Program-made: the position numbers and the translations under genes
In this document: piece by piece, positions 37,613 to 51,034 of the stretch
Layout: each line of letters begins with the position of its first letter
Position numbering within the stretch: position 1 is the first letter of the stretch
Notes under the pieces: model-generated
Told to the model about the DNA's origin: nothing
Database searches by the model: none
The model's input: the letters and a program-made list of their open reading frames with translations, nothing else
DNA from: Daphnia carinata
Taxonomy: Eukaryota; Arthropoda; Branchiopoda; Diplostraca; Daphniidae
Direction: 5' to 3'
NCBI RefSeq assembly: GCF_022539665.2
Contig: NC_081331.1
Location: 9,331,534 to 9,395,533, forward strand
DNA: 64,000 nucleotides

Positions 37613-40600
37613 TCAATAATACGCTATCGAGACAGTATCGCCAGCGGCATCCGTGTCCGGGGTTTCCGATACTTCTTCAATTGATCTTCTAGAACGTTTC
37701 CTTTTAGGTTGACTGGGTTGATGTTTGCGAAGATGAATCTTTATTAGGTAAGGACTGTGGAAACGCATCCCACAATAGGAACATTCGTATGGTTTATCTC
37801 GAGTATGGATCTTTTCGTGGGCCATCAGACTCGCCTAAATTTGTAGGAAAACTATCAATGACTGCATTCAAAAAATAATGCAAAATTTAGAATTATAACT
37901 TACTTTAGTAGTAAGGCTCATAGAGCAATATGAGCAATGAAATCCTAGCGTCGGATCATGTTTAGACTAACGAAAAGAGAACATCACTTTTGTGTCAACG
38001 TTTACGCTACTGTACGAACGGAGAACTTACCTGGTGATTCGCCAGGTTTTGCTTAGTGAGAAACACCTTCGAACATACCGCACAAGTATACGTCTTCCCT
38101 GGGTGACAGATTGCCATATGATCCTATGTATCGAACCATATTAGAATTATTATATGCTAAACATTTTACTGCACACTAGGACAGCTGGAATACCTTCAGT
38201 TGCGTCATATCTGAATAGGTGAAATCACAGTCTCCCTGCGTACAACGTACAGCAGCAGCCACACCTGTGTGGGTCGCGCGATGCTTTTCGTATGCCAGGA
38301 TCCGGTAGAATCCTTTTTGACAAAACTCGCAGCGATAAATGACTACGCTGGAGTGTCTTGTTCTGTAAAATATTTCACAAACATTGACGAATTATTATTC
38401 GGTTGCGATCAAAACAATAAAAATATGGATACAGCACGGTAAGTATAACACATAATTTTTTTAAAATATTGCAGTTGACCAATAGAACAACATCTCTTCG
38501 AAATCATCCGATTTTCAGTCCAATCAGAACATAAAAAAAAGACTAAAATAGAGATCCCGCGCAAGCACGCACCTTGATCGAGGTTCATTCGTGCTATCCG
38601 ATCTTTGTTGTTCATGCTTCCTTCTGTAGTGTTGAACGTAGGTATCCCTTACATGGTTGTGATCGCAACGTTAGGGAAATAACAATACGATCATTAATTA
38701 GATTTGTAATACGCAGAATTTTTTTAAACAATATGTCATCTGAAGCTAAAGCTACCTGGCAGCGTAAGATGTACCGCAGATATTGCATGAATATGGTTTT
38801 TCGCCTGTGTGTGTCCTATTAGTACAATTATGATTTATTTTTCCACAAAAATAACAATACTACTAACTTGATTCGAAGAAAATTTACCGAATGTGACGAA
38901 CGAGGGTGCCTTTCTCGCGAAATTTCTTGTCGCAGTATGTGCATGTAAACGGCTAAATAGGATAAAACAATACTTTTCAAATCAGTTGTTTTATAAGTAT
39001 AAGAATTAGTTTTGTATTTATTACCCTTTCATCAGTGTGAACCCTTTCATGGACTTCTAATTTGTGTTTCTGATCGCAGGTATAGCCACAACTGCTACAC
39101 ATGAAGCGTTTCGGCCGCTCTGTTCCTCGATGGTTAATCCGAATGTGTGCATTGAGGTACGCCTTGAGCAAAAATGCTCGACCACACAGTTCGCATAAGT
39201 GTGACTTTATACCGCTGTGGATCTTTAGGTGAATTGCCAAACGTGACGCCAGCACCATTTTGCCGCATTGCTCGCATTGTGTTTGTGCTAGAACAATAAG
39301 CGATAGTCTTAATCATTCAAAAGGAAGTGTTCATTCAAATAGAACAAATGAAAGCACTTACGTCCCGATTTCTTCGCGGTTGGGTATAGCTTCGTTGTTT
39401 CATTTGCTCGCTTTCTCTGCTCAAGTTCCTTTGTCCTCTTCAAAATGGAACGAGCGATTTCTTTGTGTCTGAAAAAAACATGTCAGCATTGATAATAATG
39501 ATTCAGTTTATCTAGGCAGCATATTGCAACTAAATAATTGGAGATATGCGAATAGAATTACTGAGTGAGCCGGTCGGAGAACATTTTCAGTCTCATTTGA
39601 AGCTTCTGTTTTAAACGAACTTCTTCTTGCAAAAAATGTTTGGCCAGCGCCAAATCAATTTTGTCGTCCTCACTCTCTTGGATGTTTGTCACGCTAGTTG
39701 AACGCCGTACCATGCACGCCTGTTGCTGGTTATTTGTTTCACTTGGTTCACCATTTTCGTAGTCACCTCCACCATGAAAGAGTTGGGGTAGGGTAGGCTG
39801 GACAAGAGGCTGTCCATTTAACGTCACATGGATTTTCCCATTATGGGCTTTCATGTTTTGAATGTCGGTCAATTTTAACACTGCCTTGCTTTGATTCGGT
39901 CGCTCACGAACAACTAGTTCACGGCGGTTGTAGACGCGTTGTGGTCGAGACACCAGAAAAGTCGGCTGTTTGAAAGACGTCCAGTCATGTACGAACGGTT
40001 GCCCTTTAATGCTAGGTAGAGGATGATCATAGAATACAGTTTCCTGGGAGATCATAGCAGGATCAACGGGGGTATAAATGCCGTAGCACCAAGTGTGTGA
40101 ATGATATAAGGGCAATGGGTAGGTCGAAGTATTAAATGGAACTGTTGAGCGTTTGATCAGAGTATGTTCAAGCTCGTTCGGATGTGTGATGGTATTGCCA
40201 AGAATCTGGGCAGGGAACTGCAGAGTAACTGTCTGCCTATCCGGTATTTGTCGTATAGTCCATTCATCTTCTACATTACTCCTATTCTCATCACAACTGC
40301 TTAGCGATGGGTTATTTTTTGGTTCAACTGCCACAATCTCAGGCGATATGACACTTTCTTGCGTTTCTTCCAGCGAGGTGGGTCGATTGGAGACTACGGA
40401 GAACAACGGATCTTTAAAATGTCCGGATTCCGATTCAGCAATTGTTTCAGTAATATTTGAATTTGGATTAAGAATACTCATTTTCGATCCACAGTGAGTT
40501 TTACTTTTGTTGCTATACATCTTATGGCTGCTTGATAACTTTTCCTGAAGCTTTTCTTCATTCTGGAAGAGATCTTCATTGGAGCTTGAAATATTAGATT

Positions 40601-41441
40601 CTCGTAAAATTAGTTCCCCGCTATTTAAGACACTAACATCGGCAGAAGTTGCGAAGGAAGATTTATCCTCTGAAATGTTTGTGAGGTCTTTAGTAGTTTT
40701 TGGTTCACATGCAATGGCTTCTTCAAATATTATTTCCACTTGTGCCTCACTGCTTCCATTTCTTCCACAGTATACTGAATTCTGTAGATGTTCAGGCACA
40801 AAAATTTCAAATTCTCTTAGAATACTTAAAATTCTGTCTTTGCTTTCGACAGAACACAAGAGCTTTCCAGAATAGATGTACTCAAGAACACAGAACAGTT
40901 CTTCAAAGCTCAGATCAATTGAGATACAAACATCCAGTTCTAACTCACAATCAGGTAACAGAGTGGAAAAGAACCGGCTTGCAGCAGCGAGAACACCTGT
41001 GTAAAACATTATATAAAATCATTTCAAGAAACACTGTATTTTCTAAAATTTGAACCTCATCCAATCATACTTCTGTTAGCACGGAGCTTGTTTTGTAAGC
41101 TGTGTTGTTCATTATTGTCATCTGGAGACTGACAAAAAAATGTAACATCCTAGAACATAAAAAAATTTTGAGAATCAACGAGACAGACTAGAGAAGAAAC
41201 TCCCAAAACAAGGTTGGGTATCATACACACAGCATACAAGACTTGTGAAGTCTCATTGTTAAAAAAAAAATTATTGTTTAGCAGAAGAGAAATAGATATT
41301 ATCATGTCTTACAGTGAATTGTTCTTTTTTCCATCCATCCACCAACAAAAAATGGTGCAGACATACTCCATGGTTAATTCCTACAATCTTAACTGGACCT
41401 TCACTACTCATAGTTTTTTTCCTTTTGGATGCCATTCCCAT
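37613..41441 (-). CDS. BTB/POZ-C2H2 zinc-finger protein, ~894 aa
   Basis: Probable DNA-binding nuclear regulator. Eleven exons on the - strand: 41441-41313, 41149-41071, 40996-39562, 39468-39362, 39287-39025, 38952-38888, 38815-38756, 38362-38194, 38123-38031, 37966-37904, 37834-37613. All are joined in phase. The BTB domain spans exons 1-3 (CLHHFLLVDGWKKEQFTDVT, ANRSVLAAASRFFSTLLPD, VLEYIYSGKLL). A long low-complexity linker is followed by about nine C2H2 fingers (CEQCGKM..., CELCGRAF..., CSSCGYTC..., CTYCDKKF..., CEFCQKGF..., CAVCSKVF..., CSYCGMRF...). Finger five (CNICGTSYAAR) lacks a proper His pair as spliced here, so a small exon may be missed between 38756 and 38362. The start is the first in-frame ATG after a TTG-opened ORF; MASK at 41435 is an alternative. 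Confidence 0.88.
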
Positions 41442-42023
41442 CCCGCAACAGTGGCCGTCGTGAAACAAAGAACACGCGAAGAAAAAAAATCTAAATATTC
41501 AAATATAGCGTTTTATTTTCGCAACCCAAACAGTTTCCTCTACTAGAAGTGGTGGGGGATAAGGATAACGATAGCAACACTACAGTTAATCTATGGGAAC
41601 AAGGTATTTTGTATATTTGGAGCATGGAACGGTATCTTGTGGAAATCAGCGTGGAACTGGGAGGAAGCATCTACCCATACTGTGGAAGTTGCCAACGGCA
41701 AAGTGCGTCGCGGAGGGCGGAATGTAATCAACTACCTTTGTTAATACTATGCTAATAAAACCAAATATTCGTATTTCCTGTTGATTTATAGCATTTTAAT
41801 ACCAAACAGTAAAATCTCCGGTGTTTAATCTACAGCTGTGTTATTAAAATTTCGTAAATTCGCATTTTCTTCTATTTTTTCACCAAAACACCAGCGCCGA
41901 AGGCTGAGTTGCAAAACCTATGAATGTGCTTTGAAAAACACAAGGGAAATTTAACATGAGACAAATAATCGATCAGCACAAAGATCTACAATTTATAGTA
42001 TTGTTGTTTGTAATTGGTTTATC

Positions 42024-42062
<39 letters not shown>

Positions 42063-42788
42063 GAACAGTTTTCTAGTTTGAACTAGAGCTCAACCTCCAT
42101 CAGCCGTGATCGAGACACTTGCCACGTCTGAAAAACGGCTAATCGGAGCAGAGTGGGTCGTCAATTTTTCTTGGGGTTAGGTTGCTTTGTGGGGTTAGGC
42201 TCAACCCAGATAACCCGGCGCTATCCTTTAAAACAATGGCATAAAGGATAACTATGTAAATCTAATCGGCTAGCTGACAATCCATTTTTTTCTTAATAAC
42301 CGAGAAATTTGACGGATTGTGCACGTTTACACTACGGATTGGTTAAATATTTGTCCCAAGTCACAGCATTAGATGACCCAACAAAGAAATTATGAGGAGC
42401 TATTTGTAAATGTTATCTTTCCTTCTTTTATTTCCAAGGACTGTCAAGTAAGCCATTCCAGGTTTAAGGTTGCGTTCTTGTGCCGTGCTCGCAATGCAAA
42501 CTGCGAATTTTCATTATCGATTTTTTGGTTGTATATTTGATAGACTACTGTGAGACCCCTTTTGGTTGCATCGCATCCTTTTTGAGTTTAACATTTGAGC
42601 TATTGGATTTTGTAATTACATTTTCACTCGGTTACAGATTTAGTTGCTTTCGTCAAAAGCGCCCTATTGATCCTTATGTCAGAAACATTGTTCGAACAGC
42701 AGCTTTAGCCTGATGCACCAGTTGCCGCATATATCCAAAAAACTGCAGGAAAGCAAAATAGGATTAATAGAAACTGAAAGATTTTTCC
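41442..42788. other. Intergenic, nothing recognised except a poly(T) run
   Basis: A 33-base T run is at 42026-42058. The rest has only short spurious ORFs and perhaps the promoter of the BTB zinc-finger gene. Confidence 0.5.
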
Positions 42789-43046
42789 CTATATGACACA
42801 TGGTACTGAAAACTTGGTGTTTCGAAACCAAAACATCTGATGCTCAATATCTGTTGCCTTCGTTGCTATAGTTCCCGTGAATTTACTAACTTCCTTTTTA
42901 GAAGGCATATCTGCATTTAGCTTATTAAGTATCTTTTCTGAAAATTTCAGGCGTCTTAACCGGCCATCGAAGTAAAAATACAAGGCGCCATCGCTGTTCA
43001 TTACTTTGACATTCTTGGTGCACGCTGCCACTCCCCAAAAAATCAT
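42789..43046 (-). CDS. Unrecognised 85-aa ORF
   Basis: Hydrophobic start MIFWGVAACTKNVKV, then a basic stretch (FDGRLRRLKFSEKILNKLN). No domain recognised, no clear splice partners. May be a fragment or chance. Confidence 0.2.
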   Translation of the reverse strand: MIFWGVAACTKNVKVMNSDGALYFYFDGRLRRLKFSEKILNKLNADMPSKKEVSKFTGTIATKATDIEHQMFWFRNTKFSVPCVI

Positions 43047-44535
43047 TAGTCATGCCGCAAGGTTGAGCACTGAAACTAGACACACTTTCTTATCTACAAC
43101 TTGGCCTTAATGAAAACTAAATGAAAAGTCTGCTTGAATGTGTTCTCACAGTAGCACTTGTTTTCAACGTTTTCAAAGTTCACCTAAATAATTTCTGACG
43201 TTTTCTTCTTTTTTTTTTTCCTGTAAAATTTAAATTTCTAAAACGCAAACTTGTCCAACAACGGAGGAATAAATACGTTTGTGAAAGCACCGTGAGATCT
43301 CTTTAATTGTGGTAACTAACAGAAGCTTCCGTTCTTGTGCAATAAATGTGTTGCAGAAAAGGTCAATTTTGACAGGCTGTCAAACTCTTAGATTACGTGC
43401 ACAAGAAATGGATCGTAAACAACTGCAAGAGACAGCAGAAGCAAACTGAATGAGTATCGCTTTGATACTTGTACAACGCTATAGCTGGTCATACACGTAC
43501 CGCAAGTAATTCATGCATGCACACCTCATTTGCCGACCCTTAGAGACTATTCGTTTAACAACATTTTTCACAGCTGAGATGCCGCACAGCTCTCGCTTTT
43601 AAGTAGTTGCGGAAGATGCGGATGGTTGCTGTGGCGATAAACTGGCGGCTTGACCGAAGCGCTCGCATGAAGAGATCGTACCACGATATGAATCTATTTC
43701 GGTGCATCGCTCCGCACTGGTCTAATCAATGCAAAAGACCTGCATGTGGAACATAGGCCTAGCTTAAAGTTTATACGTTACTGGGTGAAAGTAATTTTCT
43801 AGCAAAAAACTTAATTTAGCTACTTAATTGATGTACAGTTGGTTCATCACCTGGAAAAGTTTTTTCGGTGATGGTGTTAGGAAGTTCGTATTCATTCTTA
43901 AAACTATGACGTCATCGCTAATCAATAAGAAGGAAAATTAGTCTATGTGTTATAGAATTATTCAGTATTCATCTCATCGAGGCAACCGCTACCCGATTAC
44001 CTTGTCTTACTTCTCCGATATAAAATTTAAGAATTATTGGCAACGGGGAGTTTAATTTAGAAAAATATTCATATACGGGTTAATTCTAGTATAGTTACTC
44101 TACCAAAAAGGGGACAATAAAATTATTAGAGTTAATGAACCTTGCTCAATATGCTCTTTTGGTTATATTTTATTATTTAATTTACCAAAAAGTCTTTAAT
44201 AGAATGACGCATAAATAATAACAACAATAAATATAGACTCGGAATTCATTTGAACATTTATTATTATTATTATTATTATATATTATTTTTTAATTTGAAA
44301 TAAAATAAAATGAAAAAATTTGACGGTTTTAGAGCAGAATTTCTGGCTTGAAAAATAAAAGGAAATTCATTGTCCAGGAAGTACCGTATGATCTCCAGCG
44401 TTCTTAAGCGCTTCACATTGCCACTGTCATTGTCATCGTCTTATGGTCGACAACAATCATTTAAGGATGAAGGTAACCGTAATAACGGGTGATAACAGCC
44501 CAATTAAACAATGAGACGTCAGGATAAGTACACGT
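43047..44535. other. Intergenic, nothing recognised
   Basis: AT-rich, with a TTA microsatellite near 44258-44285. No supported gene. Confidence 0.5.
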
Positions 44536-45595
44536 TTAGTGAGGAACACCTCGCTGTCGGCTTTCGTCACTGTTAAGCCGTTGGCTGACGCTCAAAAGAT
44601 GAGTTTCAACCTAAAAAGGAAAAAAAAAAGAAATGAGGATGTGGGAAACGTCAAGAAGAAAAACGAATCATTTTGCTCAAAAAGAAGCGATATGATATAG
44701 TCTCGTTTTGCTAACGAATAGAGCAAGTAACATACCACTCGATAGAACAGGCAGGAAACAGGAAGTTCGTCTTCGCCATTTGGGCAATGGCGTACACCGT
44801 CGCACTGAAATCAACCATTGCATAGTATTAAGTAAGGTTTCAATGGTAAAAACGAAGATGGGTTGGCAGTTTAAAATAATAAGAATAAAGCTGCTTACAA
44901 GCTGGAAATCATCTATGCAACGCCAATTTCCATTTCGGTCTGGTGTGGGACAATAGAATTCTGGCTGGCCGTCTTTGGCTGTTGGGCATTCTATAGAATA
45001 TTCAGAACCATTTTTTAGTAAGACAGCAACCGCACATCATAAAGCGGCTTTCCAACATCAAACTGTGAGTTTTAGCAGCCAACGTTACGCCGTGTTAGGG
45101 TTACTACAGCTTGTGCATTCCCTTCATTAAACAGTGATAACCTAGTAGTATGTGTGCCCACAAAAAAAAAAAAAAGAAAAAGAAATATACGAGCCAACCC
45201 TTAAACAACGACTTACGGCCTGATCGGGCGAGGTAGCGATACTGGTAGAGTGGATCTAAATGAATAGGAAATCGTTTGATTCGACGTAATCCCGTGGGCG
45301 TACGCAATTTCATGCGTGATTTGATGACATTCTTCTTTGCTTTTGATCGTTCGCTTTTGTTGCTGCAACAGGATGATTCTTCGTGTACCACCGCTGAATT
45401 TTGGGCTTCCGGACTCGTAATCGTTGGATAAACGTACGTCTTCATCTCGGAATCCTGAACAGTGATTGGCGGAAACGTTTTTAGACCGAACAACCTAGAG
45501 GAAGAAATACTGTTGCTCGGACAACAGAATTCTAAAGGAAGACTAAGGGCGGTAGGCATCAAAATTGCCACTGATACAAAAACTTTCCAGTCCAT
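44536..45595 (-). CDS. Secreted prepropeptide with one LDLa domain, 204 aa
   Basis: Four exons on the - strand: 45595-45217, 44990-44899, 44804-44736, 44610-44536, joined in phase with GT-AG introns. The N-terminus MDWKVFVSVAILMPTALS is a signal peptide. A Ser/Thr-rich propart with a CC pair follows, then a basic cleavage site RRIKR before FPIHLDPLYQYRYLARSG. Immediately after comes a complete six-Cys LDL-receptor class A module spread over exons 2-3 (Cys spacing 11, 10, 6, 5, 9 residues between), with the calcium-binding end CDGVRHCPNGEDE. The tail is short and polar. The layout (signal, basic-site peptide, then LDLa) resembles arthropod prohormone-4/IDLSRF-type precursors, but the peptide differs. 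The name is therefore left open; the secreted LDLa assignment is firm. Confidence 0.8.
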
Positions 45596-45633
45596 CGCCT
45601 ATCCCGTCGTTGTGGCTGAATCTCTGACTATCG

Positions 45634-46318
45634 CTATGAATTTGCACTATCTCGGGTACCGAAATCTCTTCTAGAATTTAGACAGCTTGGCTTCGTGCGA
45701 GCAGCTACTAAGTGTTCTATTATCTTTGGCAGCTCTCTTTTATAGGATTGGATGCTTTCAACAGAAGCGACGACTAAGGATAGTGCCATTCTCATCTCAC
45801 GCGCAGTCTCCATAAGCCAGAAAGATAATGTGCTCCCTGCCAGCGTCACATTCACCATGCTATAGAAAAGCATATGCCTCTTTATGCGCCACGCACATTA
45901 TGAAGACACTCTCTATCCGGCAAAATGAGCTGAAAGGCAGGGAAGTGGCGCCTATTAACTAATTTTAGAAAGTGCATCTCTTAGCACCTGCTTTCATGTC
46001 AATTAATATTGATACGGTTCCGCCGTTGGGATTCGCTGCCTTTTGGCCTTAAAGAAAGTTGGGGTAGTGGCGGATAAGCATCCATATCTTATTTTGGTCT
46101 ATTTAGGCCCTAAGTCAAGAACAAGAATATTCTATTCAACACCGAAAAAGAGCAGGGCATTCCAACATATTTCTATTTATTGGTTCGTACCACGACTTTC
46201 GAAATAGGAAACTGTTTTTGTTGTGACGCAAATCATAATACGTTTCATACAAGTAGAAGAGAGACATCGCATAAGTTGCTGCCAAGCGAAACTGGAAAGA
46301 TGTACTCAACACAGCCAA
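45634..46318 (-). other. Hydrophobic ORFs, possible receptor fragments
   Basis: 45873-45634 reads FYSMVNVTLAGSTLSFWL and then a polar helix. 46318-46136 reads RLAATYAMSLFYLYETYYDL. Both are - strand and could be pieces of a multi-span receptor (chemoreceptor-like), but no family signature is visible. Confidence 0.2.
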
Positions 46319-47306
46319 TATTCATCTGAATTGAATGATTCAGTTATGCGGTATAGTACTGCAATCGGTAGGCCTTGGGGAAAGGCACCTTAAAGAGAAC
46401 GAGAAAGAATATTGCCTGAACAAAGACATAAAAAGAACATTATTCATGAATACATCTTCTCTTTACGACGACTTCCCCTGGTTCCTTTAGTAGTTCGAAT
46501 GGCTGGCCCTGAATGAGGTCCAAATGAGGTTCAACATTTATTCTGGTAGCGAAGCTGCATTCCTTAACATAAAATGACTTCTTTTGCAAATCAACAATAT
46601 AAAAGTGTAAAGCTGACAAGCGATGAAGTAATCAATTGACACAGTATATCGTTCTCAACACAGACTGGAAAAACCTTATTTAGATCTTTCGCATAAATCG
46701 ATGTCGAGTACACAATACGGTATCTTTTCTGTCGAAACACGATAATTTGGTTTCACGTCTCACTTTAGAGTTAATTTCTCGGAAAAAAAACGAATGACAA
46801 TTCAGCCTCTTTAGTTAGACGTCTGCATGTCATCGACGTTCATAGAACCATATCGTCTCGCATACGATCCTTCCTTTCATCTCAACAAAGGTCTTCCGGT
46901 TGTACCTACATCCAATTAGACATCAATGAGCTCACGTGCCTGTGACATACCATGGAAAAGGTGAAATACACCATGTCAAGGCAAGTTCTATTAGAAACGC
47001 CGTAGTTTTAAAAAGCGGTTATTGATCTCAGCATTTGCGGTTACGAGAATCCGACGTCATAGAAGTTTTCGCCAGTTACGGATACGTAAGATCCATGAAG
47101 CAGGCGATACAAAAACGACCTTTTCTTGCATGGATTGCAAATGCAAAACGCGCTACAGCAGATGAAAGTTTAACGCCTAACATTTAACCACGTATTTGTT
47201 TGGCAATTTAGTTTCTACATCGTTGCCAAGGCGATAAGACATTCAAAACACTCATTTCCCTTTTCTTTGTAATGAAATGTTATAGTTAAACCTTCCAACA
47301 ATTATA
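46319..47306. other. Intergenic, nothing recognised
   Basis: No supported ORF, repeat or RNA gene; includes the 3' flank of the SENP6/7 gene. Confidence 0.5.
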
Positions 47307-50300
47307 TTAACGTAAAAAAGGGCCAACAGAATGTAATAATTCACTTTTTTTTTTTTCTTGGTCACCAACAAGTTCAGACTCGGCTCGCTTTTCAGCTGCA
47401 TTCTTATTGTGAGGTGCCACGTTCGACTTTCCGTCTTCTTCCATTGCCTCTTCAGCTACGGTACCTGCTTTTTGAATTTCACTGCCGTGGTTATTGGTAG
47501 CACTCAAGGCAGGAAGAGAGTGTTGGCGATCCTGAAGTGCAATCTTCACGTCTTCTTTCGGTATTAAATCGAGAACCGAATCAGCCGTGGGATTCATTTC
47601 TTTGGTAAGCCGTATCAGCAAAAACTGGATGTTTTTTCTTTTTCTTCCGGCGATATAAGACGGAAACCAGTTACTTAATTTAATGTTCCGTATGTTATAA
47701 TCCAAAAATGGATTCTAAATTGCCAAGCCATTAATTACTTATGGATATTTTTAAACTGATGAGATTATTCGACTTACTTGCATAAAGTATTCTGCGTATT
47801 GAAGAACAAATACGCCACAGTCATATGAATTGTTCTGTTGAGGCACGTCAAGGCATGCAGATATCATCGTCTTTTTGGAGAAAAGATTACAAGCGTCTAC
47901 ACGTGCTTTTGAATTCTCAACAGGAGTCCCCCGCTTCACTTGGTATTCTACCGTAAGGTATTCGCGTAGGATGGTCGCCACTCGATTATGGGTGCTTCCA
48001 GCTAACGAGTCGAAAAATAAGATACAAGGCCTAAAAAAAGGAAACATTTTCGATGAATCGTCTCGTGCGCCAAATATCAGAACAAACTAAAAGACTGAAA
48101 ATGATGGTCAGCAGGCTGTTAAGTTGCCTTAGTAACGTACTAGCGAAACAACACATCGAACCGAAGGGAAAGAAATGCAGAGTGACGAGTCGACACACAT
48201 ACAGGACGGTCTTCCGTTCTAGTTTGACCTCCGATTGGTGTAAAAGGAGCAAATCTTGAGAAAAGCTATCTCGTTTAGCTTCTCTTTTTCGCGTCCGATT
48301 TGTTAATTTCGCTAGCGCCAGTGTAACAGAATAGTAGAATATAATGTAAGAGAACAAGGCCATTACTGTTTGATGGGTTCAGTAATCTTCATACAATTTT
48401 CAACAGGGTTGCTGTCCTGAGGGAATAATATGTCTTCATCGTCGCTTTCAGCTTCATCTCTCTCTGAGTTAACGCTAAGCGTAACTTGGGCACTTTCTGC
48501 CGTCTGGAGTGCGGATAACAAATGCAACAAAAAAAAAATGATTTTTATTTACCATTTGGGAAAACCGAGGTTACCGAACCAACAAAGATACTACCTTTGA
48601 GTTGGAGCTAAGTGGCGTAATGGTTGTGTTTCCTATGTGAAATGATTCTCCATTCAACGTCACACGTTTTGATTGTCCATCGGGCGTTTTCTTAGCGACT
48701 CTTTCGAATGGGAGCTTTACGGGTTTGTTGTCTTTCACAGATATTGGCCCCGATAACCCGGGAAAACACACAATAGCCAAAAACCAATGATTGCGTTCGT
48801 TAATAGGTATCACGAGATAATCCTTTTCGAATATGTCCACTTTTTTCGTCCAGGATTTAACTCTCAAATGACGTTTTTCCATTGACGAAAGCGAAGAATC
48901 ATCTTCAACTGAATGTTTTCTGTGTTAATATGAAGGTAAATTAAAATCTCGTACCCACAAAAAAAAATTAGCACAATCGAGCAAATCGTATACCTTCCAC
49001 TCATTCTGGCTGGGGGAGTAGTAAGTCGTTGGTAGAAAAACGATGAAAACACATGACATCTGCCTTTCAAACTATCATCTAATTTAGTGCTGAAGACGTA
49101 TTTGACATAGAAATCGATGATACTGTCAAAGACAAATCAATGATCACAAATTATAACCTACACGAAAGTATGCATAAAGGGCTGTGGACTACCTGTCATT
49201 TAGAAGATTGTCTTGATTCAGACAAGTATAGTCTTCAGTGGTGACAGAGAAACGATCTGGTCCATCTGACCATGAAAACATTTGGATTACTGGTAAACAG
49301 TTTTGGGGAAGCGATTTGGTTGTCCCTCTAGTTATTCGCATCTACGTGAAGGAAAAAGACAATCTAATTACATGAAGCTCAGCATTTAGCGTAGGGCCTA
49401 ATTGGCAAATGGGTTACTAACAAAATCAAATTATTTTAGTTCAAATACTTACTTCGCTTTTGTTATCACTTGCTTCAAGGGCTTTAACGTCTTGTTTTGA
49501 AGACGTAGAAGCTCTAGTTGCCTCGGCTGAAACAGCAGTTCCCGAGGGAAGACGTTGCAATGCATCTCGAACCTCCGGGGGTGAAGAGATAACCAAGAGT
49601 CTATTGGCCTCGCAAGAACTTATTTCACTAAAAACACCTCTAGGAACGAAAGCTTGCTTTATTGCGTTCATAGCTGAATCGTCCAAATTGCAAGGCAGCA
49701 ACGTAAGCCGCTTCTGGCTTTCGTCTTCACTAAGAGGGTCCCAATAGGGGCCACTTTTATCCAGGCGTAAACCAGACGAAACACGACGGCACAAGGTTGG
49801 CGTAACATATAGGAAGATAACCGGAAGTTTTCGATTGAAATTCGCTTCCATTCGTAACAACTGCTGAGATGGGATAGCGACGTCTATCCACATACTATCG
49901 TTTTGAGATGGCTGGTCATTGGCGTAAAAAACCGGTGCTTCCAGCATGATTCCCTCCGACGAGAACAGCACGCGTTCTGCAGGTGCAAATTTATAAGATC
50001 CAATGCGAACCGAACGACAGTTTACAGCAAAGAAGGCCCCACTTAACCCACCATCCTTCCAGCGAAGCAAATCACTTGGTCCCTTTTCCTCTTCTGTATC
50101 ACCAGGTAACACGCTGGTCTCTGAATTACCATGTAAATGATAATATGATACATTCCATTTACTGTACATTGGGTCACAATGAAAGAATGATAGATTATGG
50201 GAAATTTGCATTTCTTGCTTACCATTTAAAATGTTTGCCTGTACTTGAACCTCAATGGCAGTGCTAGCAGTTGACTGCTGAAGGATTCCTCCACTATAAT

Positions 50301-51034
50301 CACATTTAGGTTTTTTGGTTTCCTGAAAGGAATCCTCTTCATCACTACTCAGTGTCACACATTGTGGCTCCTCAAACTTTGTTCTAGTCTGCCGAGTAGA
50401 TTGAGCCTTTTGAACACGTGGACGCCTATTCCCATATGAGGGATCTTTGGACATCTGCAAGGTTTCTGGTAAATCGTTCCCAGGCAATGATTCAAGGCCT
50501 TGGGAGAGGTTTTTTTTTTCCTTTTCAAAGGATCTCATGCATCTTATGCATTTAGTAGTAGATGATACGGAGAATCCACAATAGGGACACACAGCACTAT
50601 CTAGAGGTACCAATTGTTCATTTTTCCCCTCTATATGTGATTCCGATTTAGCCTAAATAAATCACATATGATCTTAAATGTTCAAGGCATTAAAGAAGGT
50701 TAAAACTTACTGTTATCCCTAGTTTCTGATTTGGTTTCTGATTGATCACTTTAAGGCCAACTTGTTTTCTGTAATCTTGTAATGTCAATTTAACTTTTTG
50801 GTCCTTGCCATATATGTTTGAATTAGATTTCACTTGAACATTTGGCAAGGAATTTTGTAGAACCAGGCTGGGTAACTTGGAAGGTGATGAAGTCTGGAAA
50901 GAATTTTCCTGATCTTTTGTTAATAAAATTCTTACTGTGTTTGACAGAGCTACCTCCGGTTTGGAACTCTTGCTTACAGAGGCCGTCTGATTTGAATTTA
51001 CACTAGTTACTGACTTGGAACTCGATTCCCCCAT
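47307..51034 (-). CDS. SENP6/SENP7-type SUMO-specific protease, ~974 aa
   Basis: Cysteine protease (C48/Ulp1 family) that trims SUMO, typically poly-SUMO chains, in the nucleus. Eight exons on the - strand: 51034-50711, 50652-49453, 49341-49193, 49122-48994, 48919-48595, 48503-48367, 48030-47778, 47714-47307, all in phase. The N-terminal half is disordered, with a four-Cys [17 protein letters not shown] motif at about residue 131. The catalytic domain starts at [20 protein letters not shown]. The triad is visible: His in [15 protein letters not shown] (about 645), Asp in ILFFDSLAG (about 762), Cys in [17 protein letters not shown] (about 826). Over 100 residues separate His from Asp, the split typical of SENP6/7 rather than SENP1/2. 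The polar C-tail runs to the stop at 47307. SENP6 versus SENP7 cannot be decided; one ancestral gene is expected in arthropods. Confidence 0.93.

Noticed and set aside
40997-41009. MFYTG as start of the BTB zinc-finger protein
   Set aside because: These codons lie in an intron; the acceptor at 40997-40998 and in-phase upstream exons (41149-41071, 41441-41313) give a complete BTB domain.
45104-45216. Hydrophobic C-terminal tail (run of Phe) of the 163-aa ORF at 45104-45595
   Set aside because: It is intron read-through after the GTAAGT donor at 45216; splicing to 44990 gives a full LDLa domain instead.
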